NCBI GenBank assembly: GCA_945861605.1
Contig: CAMAVG010000005.1
Span: forward strand, 1-20,537
Length of the DNA: 20,537 nucleotides
Direction: 5' to 3'
Origin: Rickettsia typhi
GTDB lineage: Bacteria > Pseudomonadota > Alphaproteobacteria > Rickettsiales > Deianiraeaceae
Part shown: positions 13,861-20,537 of the stretch, piece after piece
Layout: every line of letters begins with the position of its first letter
Numbering within the stretch: the stretch's first letter is position 1
Notes under the pieces: generated by a model
What the model saw: the letters and a program-made list of their open reading frames with translations, nothing else
What the model was told of the DNA's origin: nothing
Databases searched by the model: none
Position numbers and translations under genes: made by a program

Positions 13861-15186
13861 TATTTACGCAAAATAATAATAATATCAACAATTACCCTTA
13901 CAACGCTCCAATTCACCGCATTTGCGGGTGAGCGTGGGAATGGTTCTCGATTTGGGAAATTTGATGTATTTTCACGATTAAGAACCGAATATGTTGAGCA
14001 ACCAATCGCAAATACATCGCAAAAAGTCAATGATTCAAACGCCTTTGCGGAGACATTGCGTCTTGATGTCATTTATTCAACGCCGGTTTATAATAACTTT
14101 TCCGGAAAATTCGGAATTCAAGCAGTGCAAAATGTTTTGCCATTCTTGGAAGAGCATTATAATTCCACCACAAACGGAAACACGCAGTATTCTCAAATTC
14201 CAGATCCAAACGGCTTCAGAATAATCAATGCTACATTGAAGTATTCAGGGTTGAGGAATACTCAAATCACAATTGGCAGGCAGCAGTTTGGTCTTGATAA
14301 CAATCGATACATTGGCATGCAGAACTGGCGTCAGAATATTAGAGTTTTTGACGGAATATTCATTGAAAACGACGCAATTGATAACCTCCACATTGCATAT
14401 ATCTACAACACAGCAGTGCATAGTGGTGCCGATTCCCTGTCAAATTCGCATTTAACAACGAACAACCACATACTCAACGCCGCGTATACAATTCCAAATA
14501 TTGGAAAATTAGTTGGATATAATTATTATTTAGACTTCCTGCGAACGCCTTCTTCAAATGCAACAGTTGGAACATTTTCTTCGAATAATACTACTGGTGT
14601 GAAATTTAGCGGAGCGAATCAACACGATGCAGGAGACATATCGTATGCAATTGAAGGTGCGACGCAGGTGGGTGTGGATCTTGCACCAAATTACCGTGCG
14701 AATTATTACAATGCCGAACTTGGTTTCGATGGGAAATCGTTTTTCTATAAGGCTGCGTTTGAATCCCTTGGTGGGGCTTCGAAATATGGAACTTCGTTCA
14801 AAACTCCACTTGCGACGGTGCATAATGTGAATGGCTGGGCGGATGTCTTTGCAACGCCTTTGCCAATTTATGGTTTAAACGATTCAAGCGTTCTGCTCGG
14901 TTACAAGGTGCAGAATTTTGGGATTTTGAACAATGTTCGAACTTCTGTTCAGTATCGCTCTTTCACGGGGGAGGAAATATCAGATTCGTACGGCTGGGAA
15001 GTGAACTGGATTTTGGAAAAACAATTCACGAAACAATTTTCCGTTATGTTAAAATTTGCACAATATTTCGCAGATTCCACAGCACGCACATTTTCAAATA
15101 AAAAAAATGCTTGGTCAAACGATACAACGAAGGCTTGGCTGATGTTTCAATATAATACCGAAAATATTTTTAAATTCGCACGATGA
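13858..15186 (+). CDS. Outer-membrane porin, alginate-export-like beta barrel
   Basis: A 442-aa protein with a signal peptide (about 1-23, cleavage after AFA) and an otherwise beta-rich, aromatic-rich sequence typical of an outer-membrane barrel. The block ITIGRQQFGLDNNRYIGMQNWRQ... (about 137-160) with FDGIFIEN after it resembles the GRQ.....QR..G...WRQ...FD motif of alginate-export family porins. The C-terminus ends with barrel-like strands (KAWLMFQYNT) but lacks a final Phe. As first gene of the sulfate operon, overlapping the sulfate-binding protein gene by 4 nt (ATGA), it probably passes sulfate or a sulfur-containing solute; that role is inferred from context, and alginate export is unlikely here. 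ATG 13858 is the first in-frame start after a stop at 13837 region and may be masked in RNA structure. Confidence 0.78.
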   Translation: MYLRKIIIISTITLTTLQFTAFAGERGNGSRFGKFDVFSRLRTEYVEQPIANTSQKVNDSNAFAETLRLDVIYSTPVYNNFSGKFGIQAVQNVLPFLEEHYNSTTNGNTQYSQIPDPNGFRIINATLKYSGLRNTQITIGRQQFGLDNNRYIGMQNWRQNIRVFDGIFIENDAIDNLHIAYIYNTAVHSGADSLSNSHLTTNNHILNAAYTIPNIGKLVGYNYYLDFLRTPSSNATVGTFSSNNTTGVKFSGANQHDAGDISYAIEGATQVGVDLAPNYRANYYNAELGFDGKSFFYKAAFESLGGASKYGTSFKTPLATVHNVNGWADVFATPLPIYGLNDSSVLLGYKVQNFGILNNVRTSVQYRSFTGEEISDSYGWEVNWILEKQFTKQFSVMLKFAQYFADSTARTFSNKKNAWSNDTTKAWLMFQYNTENIFKFAR

Positions 15187-16196
15187 AAAACCATATATCA
15201 AACACCATTTACAAGGTAATATCAATTGCAATTCTTTTACTTGGGAACATTGCACACGCAGGAAATTCCGTTGAAATACTTAATGTTTCATACGATTCCA
15301 CGCGTGAGCTATACGCTGAATACAATAATTATTTTGCAAAGTATTGGAAGTCTAAAACGGGACAGGATGTCAGCATTAAACAGTCGCATGGTGGTTCGGG
15401 AAAGCAGGCACGGTCTGTTATCGATGGCATTTCTGCTGATGTTGTGACGCTTGCCCTTGCGTATGATATCGACACAATTTCTTCAAAAACAAACATTATT
15501 CCAAGCAATTGGGCGAAGAATTTTCCAAACAACAGCGTGCCGTACACCTCAACAATCGTATTGTTGGTAAGGAAGGGTAACCCGAAGAATATCAAAGATT
15601 GGAATGATATTGCAAGAAAAGATGTGGAAATTGTTATGCCAAATCCAAAAACTTCAGGCGGTGCAAGGTGGAATTATATGGCGATTTGGGCATTTGCAGA
15701 TGCAAAATTTCACGGAAATGAGTTGCAGATCAAATCCTTTCTTCGCGATGCCTTTCGCAATGTCATTGTGTATGATGCAGGTGCGAGGGGTTCAACAACG
15801 ACATTCGTAAATCGCAATATTGGCGATGTTCTTATTGCATGGGAAAGCGATGCGTTGTTGTTAATGAAGCATTTTGGCAAGGATAAATTTGAGATAATCA
15901 CACCTTCAATAAGCATTGTTGCAGAACCGCCGGCTGCGATTTTGGAATCCGTTGCAAAAAAGCGTGGAACTTTTGATGTTTCAAGGGAGTACATTGCACA
16001 ATTATATGGCGTGGAAGCACAAAGGATTTTTGCAAAAAACTTTTACAGACCAACAAACTCGCAAATTTTCCAACAGAATAAAAGCCAGTTTGTAAATACA
16101 AAATTGATTTCTGTTGAGGGTTTTGGCTCGTGGAAAGTGTTACAAGCAAAGCATTTTGATGATGGTGGGATTTTTGATCAAATAACGAAAAAATAA
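15183..16196 (+). CDS. sbp: Periplasmic sulfate-binding protein
   Basis: A 337-aa solute-binding protein with a signal peptide (about 1-26, cleavage after AHA). Diagnostic blocks of the Sbp/CysP family are all present: LNVSYDSTRELY (33-44), QSHGGSGKQARSVIDG, ADVVTLALAYDID, NPKTSGGARWNYMAIWAFA and GARGSTTTFVNRNIGDVLIAWE. The STRELY and HGGSGKQ loops form the anion site that holds dehydrated sulfate in Salmonella Sbp. It delivers sulfate (or thiosulfate; the two cannot be separated by sequence alone) to CysTWA. It begins within the stop of the porin gene (ATGA) and ends overlapping cysT by one base (TAATG), so translation is coupled on both sides. No Shine-Dalgarno. Confidence 0.94.
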   Translation: MKNHISNTIYKVISIAILLLGNIAHAGNSVEILNVSYDSTRELYAEYNNYFAKYWKSKTGQDVSIKQSHGGSGKQARSVIDGISADVVTLALAYDIDTISSKTNIIPSNWAKNFPNNSVPYTSTIVLLVRKGNPKNIKDWNDIARKDVEIVMPNPKTSGGARWNYMAIWAFADAKFHGNELQIKSFLRDAFRNVIVYDAGARGSTTTFVNRNIGDVLIAWESDALLLMKHFGKDKFEIITPSISIVAEPPAAILESVAKKRGTFDVSREYIAQLYGVEAQRIFAKNFYRPTNSQIFQQNKSQFVNTKLISVEGFGSWKVLQAKHFDDGGIFDQITKK

Positions 16197-17026
16197 TGAA
16201 AGTATCTTTAAAAACGATGAAAAAATATAGCATTATTCCGGGGTTTCAAACTTCAATAACCATAACGATTTTGTATTCGCTTGGTGTTGTTGTTTTGCCA
16301 CTGCTGGGTTTGTTCCTCGTAACAACAAAAATTGGTTTTGCGGAATTTTTGCATATCGTAACGGAGCCAAGGCTTTTACACGCTTACAAAATCAGCTTTG
16401 GTTGTGCGTTGATTGCCTCGTGCATTAATGTTGTGTTTGGGACGATGTTGACATGGTCGCTGGTTAGATATAACTTTTTTGGTAAAAAAATAATTGATGC
16501 AATGATAGACATTCCGCTTGTGCTTCCAACGGCGGTGGCGGGAATTGCTTTGACTGTGCTATACGCGCCAAATGGGTGGATTGGCAAACATTTGAGTTTG
16601 AAAATTGCGTTTGGTCCGCTTGGAATTATCATTGCATTGGTTTTCATTGGCTTGCCGTTTGTTGTTCGAACATTGCAGGTTGTTTTGGAAGATTTTGACA
16701 AAGAAGTTGAGGAAGCGGCGGAAAGCCTTGGGGCAAATAGGTTTCAGATTTTTGTAAGAATTATAATCCCACATGTCACGACGGCACTTCTCACAGGTTT
16801 TTCAATGGCATTTGTGAGATCCCTTGGTGAGTATGGCTCCGTTGTGTTTATTTCGGGAAATATGCCGTTTGTTTCGGAGGCAGTTCCCCTGATGATAATG
16901 ATGAAACTTGAACAATATGACTACTCCGCAGCAACTGCAATTGCAATAGTGATGCTCGCGACATCATTCGCCATACTGTTGTTAATTAACTATTTTCAAA
17001 AATTGAATTATGATAAAACAAAATAA
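16196..17026 (+). CDS. cysT: Sulfate ABC transporter permease CysT
   Basis: A 276-aa inner-membrane permease with six predicted helices. The family opening (FQTSITITILYSLGVVVLPLLGLF) and the coupling loop EEAAESLGANRFQIFVRIIIPH (about 177-198; EAA...G.........P pattern) that docks on CysA are clear. IDIPLVLPTAVAGIAL and FVRSLGEYGSVVFISGNMPF are further CysT landmarks; the position as first permease after the binding protein also fits. It pairs with CysW to form the translocation pore for sulfate. The start shares one base with the sbp stop and the end overlaps cysW by 17 nt. Confidence 0.95.
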   Translation: MKVSLKTMKKYSIIPGFQTSITITILYSLGVVVLPLLGLFLVTTKIGFAEFLHIVTEPRLLHAYKISFGCALIASCINVVFGTMLTWSLVRYNFFGKKIIDAMIDIPLVLPTAVAGIALTVLYAPNGWIGKHLSLKIAFGPLGIIIALVFIGLPFVVRTLQVVLEDFDKEVEEAAESLGANRFQIFVRIIIPHVTTALLTGFSMAFVRSLGEYGSVVFISGNMPFVSEAVPLMIMMKLEQYDYSAATAIAIVMLATSFAILLLINYFQKLNYDKTK

Positions 17027-17837
17027 AGGAACATTTGTGAATTTTTTGCTGATTTTGGTATCGGTGATATTCGTATTTGCGGTGATAGCACTGCCGGTGA
17101 TTGTGGTGATTAAGGAAGCATTTGCCGGTGGGGTTTTGCAATATTTGATGAACATTTCAAATTCGGAAACAATTGCGGCGATTAAACTGACATTTTTCGT
17201 TGCGGCGGTTGTTGTTCCAATGAATACACTGTTTGGGGTTCTTGCGGCTTGGAGTATAACAAAGTTTGAGTTCGTTGGGAAATCATTATTGATTACGATT
17301 ATCGAATTGCCGTTTTCGGTTTCACCTGTAATTGCAGGATTAATCTATGTCATAAGCTTTGGTGGGAATTCCGTTTTGGGAAAATGGTTGATATCGCACG
17401 ATATTCATGTTATTTTTGCTACTCCGGGAATTATAATTGCGACGATATTCGTAACATTTCCGCTTGTTGCAAGGGAATTGATACCGTTGATGCAGTCTCA
17501 AGGAACGCAAGAGGAAGAAGCGGCGATACTCCTTGGTGCTTCGGGTTTTCAAACATTTTTGAAAGTTACGATGCCAAATATCAAATGGGGTTTGCTTCAT
17601 GGAGTATTCTTATGCAATGCCCGTGCGATTGGTGAATTTGGTGCGGTCTCCGTTGTTTCTGGGCATATTATCGGTTTAACAAACACGATGCCATTACACA
17701 TTGAGAACCTTTACAACGAATATAATTTCGTTGGTGCGTTTGCTGTGGCATCGTTGTTGATAGCCCTTGTATTCCTTACCGTTGTCATCAAAAGGATATC
17801 TGAGAACAAAACTGGAAAATCGTCAATTTTAATATAG
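17010..17837 (+). CDS. cysW: Sulfate ABC transporter permease CysW
   Basis: A 275-aa inner-membrane permease, partner of CysT. Six helices are predicted; the CysW landmarks are LPVIVVIKEAFAGGVLQY, ELPFSVSPVIAGLIYV, the coupling loop EEEAAILLGASGFQTFLKVT (about 168-188) and ARAIGEFGAVSVVSGHI. PLHIENLYNEYNFVGAFAVASLL near the end matches the family. The coding region begins 17 nt inside cysT and stops at TAG 17835-17837, 6 nt before cysA. No Shine-Dalgarno; expression likely depends on coupling with cysT. Confidence 0.95.
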   Translation: MIKQNKGTFVNFLLILVSVIFVFAVIALPVIVVIKEAFAGGVLQYLMNISNSETIAAIKLTFFVAAVVVPMNTLFGVLAAWSITKFEFVGKSLLITIIELPFSVSPVIAGLIYVISFGGNSVLGKWLISHDIHVIFATPGIIIATIFVTFPLVARELIPLMQSQGTQEEEAAILLGASGFQTFLKVTMPNIKWGLLHGVFLCNARAIGEFGAVSVVSGHIIGLTNTMPLHIENLYNEYNFVGAFAVASLLIALVFLTVVIKRISENKTGKSSILI

Positions 17838-17843
17838 GAAAAT

Positions 17844-18575
17844 ATGTCAATAACTGTGAATAATGTTTCAAAATCGTTTGGTAATACTTCGATTTTACAC
17901 AATATCAATTTTGAAATTAAAACCGGAGAGATAGTCTCGATAGTTGGTCCTTCAGGTTCTGGAAAAACAACATTGTTGCGTGTGATTGCAGGTTTGGAAA
18001 GCCCTGATTCCGGAAGTATTCTCCTTGAAGGTCAAAATTCTATTGATAAACCTGCGAAAGATCGAAACATTGGTTTTGTATTTCAACATTATGCACTGTT
18101 TAAGCACATGAGTGTTTACAAAAACATAGCATTTGGCCTAGAAGTGAACAAAAAGCACGGAATGACTAAAGAGCAAATTCAAAACAAGGTTTTTGAGCTC
18201 CTAAAGTTGGTTCGTTTGGAGGAATTCGCCGAGCGATATCCAAATCAACTTTCAGGCGGACAAAGACAACGCGTCGCTATTGCACGATCGCTCGCCGTTG
18301 AACCAAAAACGCTTTTACTCGATGAACCGTTTGGCGCACTTGATACAAAAGTTCGAAAGGAGCTTCGTCAATGGATGCGTAAACTTCACACACAAAGCAA
18401 CATTACAAGCATTCTTGTAACACACGATCACAACGAGGCTATGGAAATATCCGATAGAATCATCGTTATGAATGGTGGTCGTATTGAACAAATTGGAACA
18501 CCAAGGGAGATATCACACAGCCCGCAAACACCATTCATTTATGATTTTTTCAACATTGAGGATGTCACGATTTGA
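17844..18575 (+). CDS. cysA: Sulfate ABC transporter ATPase CysA, short form
   Basis: A 243-aa ABC ATPase that would energise CysTW. The set of motifs is complete: Walker A GPSGSGKTT (35-43), Q-loop in FVFQHYALF, signature LSGGQRQR (136-143), Walker B LLLDEP with D160 and E161, D-loop ALDT and H-loop His194. Within the nucleotide-binding domain KHMSVYKNIAFGLEV and FGALDTKVRKELRQW are typical of CysA. It stops just after the ATPase fold; usual CysA proteins are about 330-365 aa with a C-terminal TOBE/regulatory domain, which is absent here. The stop is followed within 37 nt by cysK, so no lost piece lies downstream. AGGAA (17836-17840) overlaps the cysW stop and may be a weak ribosome-binding site for ATG 17844. 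Confidence 0.93.
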   Translation: MSITVNNVSKSFGNTSILHNINFEIKTGEIVSIVGPSGSGKTTLLRVIAGLESPDSGSILLEGQNSIDKPAKDRNIGFVFQHYALFKHMSVYKNIAFGLEVNKKHGMTKEQIQNKVFELLKLVRLEEFAERYPNQLSGGQRQRVAIARSLAVEPKTLLLDEPFGALDTKVRKELRQWMRKLHTQSNITSILVTHDHNEAMEISDRIIVMNGGRIEQIGTPREISHSPQTPFIYDFFNIEDVTI

Positions 18576-18611
18576 ATATTTTATTAACAATTTTAACTTT
18601 TTATTTTTTCT

Positions 18612-19550
18612 ATGACCACAAACAAAGGGATTGCTCAAAGCAATATTGAACTAATTGGAAATACTCCATTAATTGAAATTCACAGCGATGAATTCCATGC
18701 GAGGGTAGTTGCAAAGTTGGAGTACTTTAATCCTGCAAAATCCATAAAAGATAGACTTGCTCTTGCAATGATTCGCGACGCAGAACGCAAAGGGCAAATT
18801 ACGAAGGATACAATCTTAATTGAACCAACAAGTGGAAACACGGGGATTGCTCTTGCAATGCTTGCCGCAAGTAAGGGTTATAAATTAATTCTGACAATGC
18901 CTGAGACTATGAGTGTTGAACGCAGGAAATTACTTGTTGCATACGGTGCAAAGTTGGTTTTGACGGAAGGCTCAAAGGGCATGAAAGGTGCAATTGACAA
19001 AGCGAAGGAACTTTATGCTTCAACTCCAAACTCCATTATTCTTGACCAATTCTCCAATCCGTCGAATATCGAGATGCACTTTGAAACAACGGGGCCGGAA
19101 ATCTGGAATGATACAAATGGAAATGTTGATATCTTCATTGCAGGGGTTGGAACAGGTGGAACAATTTCAGGAACTTCACGCTTTTTAAAAGAACAAAACA
19201 GTGCTATTCATTCAATTGCCGTTGAACCTTCTGCGAGTGCAGTTCTTAGTGGTGGAAACCCGGGACCTCATAAAATTCAGGGAATCGGTGCGGGCTTTGT
19301 TCCATTGAATTTCAAAAAAGAACTTGTTGATGAAATCGTGGGAGTTTCAAACGATGAAGCGGTTACAACGGCAAGACTGCTTGCAAACAAACATGGACTT
19401 CTTGTGGGGATTTCATCGGGTGCAACGGCATTTGCGGCATTTGAACAGGCAAAACTTGAGAAAAATAAGGGCAAGTTGATTGTATTTATCGCGGCTTCAT
19501 TTGGGGAGCGTTATCTTTCAAGTGTGTTGTTTGAAGATATTAATGTGTAA
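18612..19550 (+). CDS. cysK: Cysteine synthase (O-acetylserine sulfhydrylase)
   Basis: A 312-aa PLP enzyme that joins O-acetylserine and sulfide to give cysteine. The PLP lysine is K46 in NPAKSIKDR; TSGNTG (73-78) binds the substrate carboxylate, GVGTGGTISG the PLP phosphate and GISSGAT carries the Ser near the pyridine nitrogen. Start ELIGNTPLIEI is canonical. Length is normal, with no regulatory extension. CysK versus the CysM isoform cannot be fixed with certainty; the sequence and context favour CysK. It lies 36 nt after cysA behind a T-rich tract (AACTTTTTATTTTTTCT) without a Shine-Dalgarno, and its TAA overlaps the cysE ATG by one base. Confidence 0.94.
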   Translation: MTTNKGIAQSNIELIGNTPLIEIHSDEFHARVVAKLEYFNPAKSIKDRLALAMIRDAERKGQITKDTILIEPTSGNTGIALAMLAASKGYKLILTMPETMSVERRKLLVAYGAKLVLTEGSKGMKGAIDKAKELYASTPNSIILDQFSNPSNIEMHFETTGPEIWNDTNGNVDIFIAGVGTGGTISGTSRFLKEQNSAIHSIAVEPSASAVLSGGNPGPHKIQGIGAGFVPLNFKKELVDEIVGVSNDEAVTTARLLANKHGLLVGISSGATAFAAFEQAKLEKNKGKLIVFIAASFGERYLSSVLFEDINV

Positions 19551-20092
19551 TGTTTATGATTAGTTTTTTGAAGTCTGTTAAGCATCGTGACCCTGCCGCG
19601 AAATCGTTGCTTGAGATTCTGCTTTGCTATCCTGGTGTGCATGCGATGTTTTTTCATCGTATTGCACATTTTTTGTATAAACTGAAGCTTTATACAATCG
19701 CGAGGATTGTCTCGCATGTTTCGCGATTCCTCACAGGGATTGAGATTCACCCCGGTGCAAAAATTGGAAAGAATTTCTTTATTGATCACGGAATGGGCGT
19801 TGTAATTGGGGAGACTGCCATCATTGGAAACAATGTGACGATGTACCACGGTGTGACTATTGGCGGAACAACATTTAAAAATGTTAAAAGGCATCCAACA
19901 ATTGGGGATAATGTCATAATTGGTGCTTCGGCAACTTTAATTGGAAATATTACAATTGGTTGTTATGCGAAAATTGGTGCAGGGGCGACGATCCTCACCA
20001 ATGTTGCGAGTTATCAAAAAATTCAGATATCACAAATTGTTCATGCGAATATCCGAAATGTTAATGCTCAAGTTATAGAATACTTTATATGA
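19550..20092 (+). CDS. cysE: Serine O-acetyltransferase, short EpsC/CysE type
   Basis: A 180-aa left-handed beta-helix acetyltransferase that makes O-acetylserine from serine and acetyl-CoA, the substrate of CysK next door. The N-terminal helical part carries RDPAAKSLLEILLCYPGVHA (13-32) and FFHRIAHFLY; the hexapeptide region from about 64 contains GIEIHPGAKIG, FFIDHGMGVVIGET (H80 is the catalytic His) and GVTIGG with RHPTIGDNV. This is the short form typical of Bacillus-like SATs rather than the 270-aa enterobacterial CysE. The C-terminus ends soon after the helix, so the usual CysK-binding tail with a terminal Ile is replaced by VIEYFI, which does end in Ile. Start shares a base with cysK stop; Met3 (19556) is an alternative. 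Its stop overlaps the next gene (ATGA). Confidence 0.93.
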   Translation: MFMISFLKSVKHRDPAAKSLLEILLCYPGVHAMFFHRIAHFLYKLKLYTIARIVSHVSRFLTGIEIHPGAKIGKNFFIDHGMGVVIGETAIIGNNVTMYHGVTIGGTTFKNVKRHPTIGDNVIIGASATLIGNITIGCYAKIGAGATILTNVASYQKIQISQIVHANIRNVNAQVIEYFI

Positions 20093-20537
20093 ATATATAT
20101 CTTCCGGTTTCATTGAATGTTACTAATAGTAAAATTTTAATCATTGGCGGTGGGAATGTTGCGGTGCAGAAGCTTTCAACATTGCTTTTCGTTGGAATTT
20201 TGCCAAGTAATATTGTGATTGTTTCCAAGAATTTCAACAAGGAGATTCTTCGTGTTATACAAGAAAATGCAATTGTGTATTACACGCGGGAATATGGTGA
20301 TGATTTACTGAATGGGAAATCAATTGTGATATCATGTACAAATGATGAATATTCCAGAAAACGGATATATAACGATGCAAAGGCAAGGGGAATATTGATA
20401 AACACCGTTGATGACAAACAGTTTTCAACATTTATTCTGCCTGCAATTGTGAAACATAACGACCTCACAATCGCAATAAATTCCTTTGGGAAATTTCCAT
20501 TATTTGTGACATTTGTCCGCCATACAATTGAAAGCAT
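20089..20537 (+). CDS. Precorrin-2 dehydrogenase / siroheme synthase N-terminal domain (partial)
   Basis: An open frame from ATG 20089 runs to the window edge (149 codons, no stop). It encodes the NAD-binding domain of the Met8/CysG-N family: YLPVSLNVTNSKILIIGGGN (start about 4) with the GGGNVA loop, then SIVISCTNDEYSRKRIY, GILINTVDDKQFSTFILPAI and LTIAINSFGKFP, each matching family blocks. The enzyme oxidises precorrin-2 to sirohydrochlorin and, in some members, inserts iron, giving siroheme for sulfite reductase. That fits a sulfate assimilation operon. Whether this is a stand-alone Met8-like gene or the N-terminal part of full CysG with a methyltransferase domain cannot be seen. It overlaps cysE by 4 nt. 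Confidence 0.9.
   Translation, partial: MNIYLPVSLNVTNSKILIIGGGNVAVQKLSTLLFVGILPSNIVIVSKNFNKEILRVIQENAIVYYTREYGDDLLNGKSIVISCTNDEYSRKRIYNDAKARGILINTVDDKQFSTFILPAIVKHNDLTIAINSFGKFPLFVTFVRHTIES

Noticed and set aside
13839..13931. Second short plus-strand ORF overlapping the porin start in another frame
   Set aside because: It is Asn-rich, lies mostly within the signal peptide coding region and has no further support.
13707..14072. Open frame of 121 codons on the minus strand, opposite the leader and porin start
   Set aside because: It overlaps the porin signal peptide and the leader RNA, has no recognisable domain, and its composition looks like an antisense shadow.
18576..18611. Internal terminator between cysA and cysK
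   Set aside because: There is a T-rich tract but no stem before it; it is more likely an unstructured initiation region.

Overview
The window looks like chromosome of an AT-rich alphaproteobacterium (about 60% A+T by eye). The evidence is alphaproteobacterial-looking NuoI, RppH, a seven-iron ferredoxin, FtsQ, MlaA, a HemY-like protein, a two-domain malic enzyme (MaeB) and an SSAT-like acetyltransferase, plus CTTGACA-type -35 boxes in the divergent gaps. No mobile element, CRISPR array or phage gene was seen. Genes are packed tightly with many 1-17 nt overlaps. Shine-Dalgarno sequences are almost absent (mgtE is the clearest exception). Species cannot be named from this window.

Layout. (1) Positions 1-2717, plus strand: the 3' end of nuoI, an SSAT-like acetyltransferase, rppH and citramalate synthase cimA, all touching or overlapping. 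(2) 2752-4133: Mg2+ transporter mgtE and its terminator. (3) 6496-4136, minus strand: a PilB/GspE ATPase, a 7Fe ferredoxin and a 56-aa DUF1508/YegP-like gene. (4) 6608-7441, plus: a solitary ftsQ, converging with a minus-strand trio 9403-7434 (HemY-like, small TPR protein, mlaA). (5) 9547-12682, plus: maeB and an EamA-type transporter. (6) 13560-12702, minus: tRNA-Phe(GAA) followed by trhO. (7) 13644-20537, plus: a sulfate uptake and cysteine synthesis operon running off the window.

The sulfur operon reads: short leader ORF, outer-membrane porin, sulfate-binding protein, cysT, cysW, cysA, cysK, cysE, precorrin-2 dehydrogenase (siroheme branch). Together these would carry sulfate through the outer membrane and periplasm, import it, supply O-acetylserine and make cysteine. 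The last gene would help supply siroheme, the cofactor of sulfite reductase. The reductive genes are presumably beyond the right edge.

The most interesting signal lies just upstream. At 13685-13792 there is a leader ORF of at most 35 codons whose last residues are MMCMQSCCCL. By hand pairing, the RNA just before its Cys codons can form a 13-bp helix (two single-base bulges) with the porin start codon, enclosing two small hairpins. This suggests cysteine-responsive translational attenuation: ribosomes short of Cys-tRNA would stall on the Cys run, open the helix and let the porin/sulfate operon be translated. A perfect 19-bp inverted repeat (13586-13604/13638-13656) carries two mirror-image TTGACA boxes, one facing tRNA-Phe and one facing this operon.
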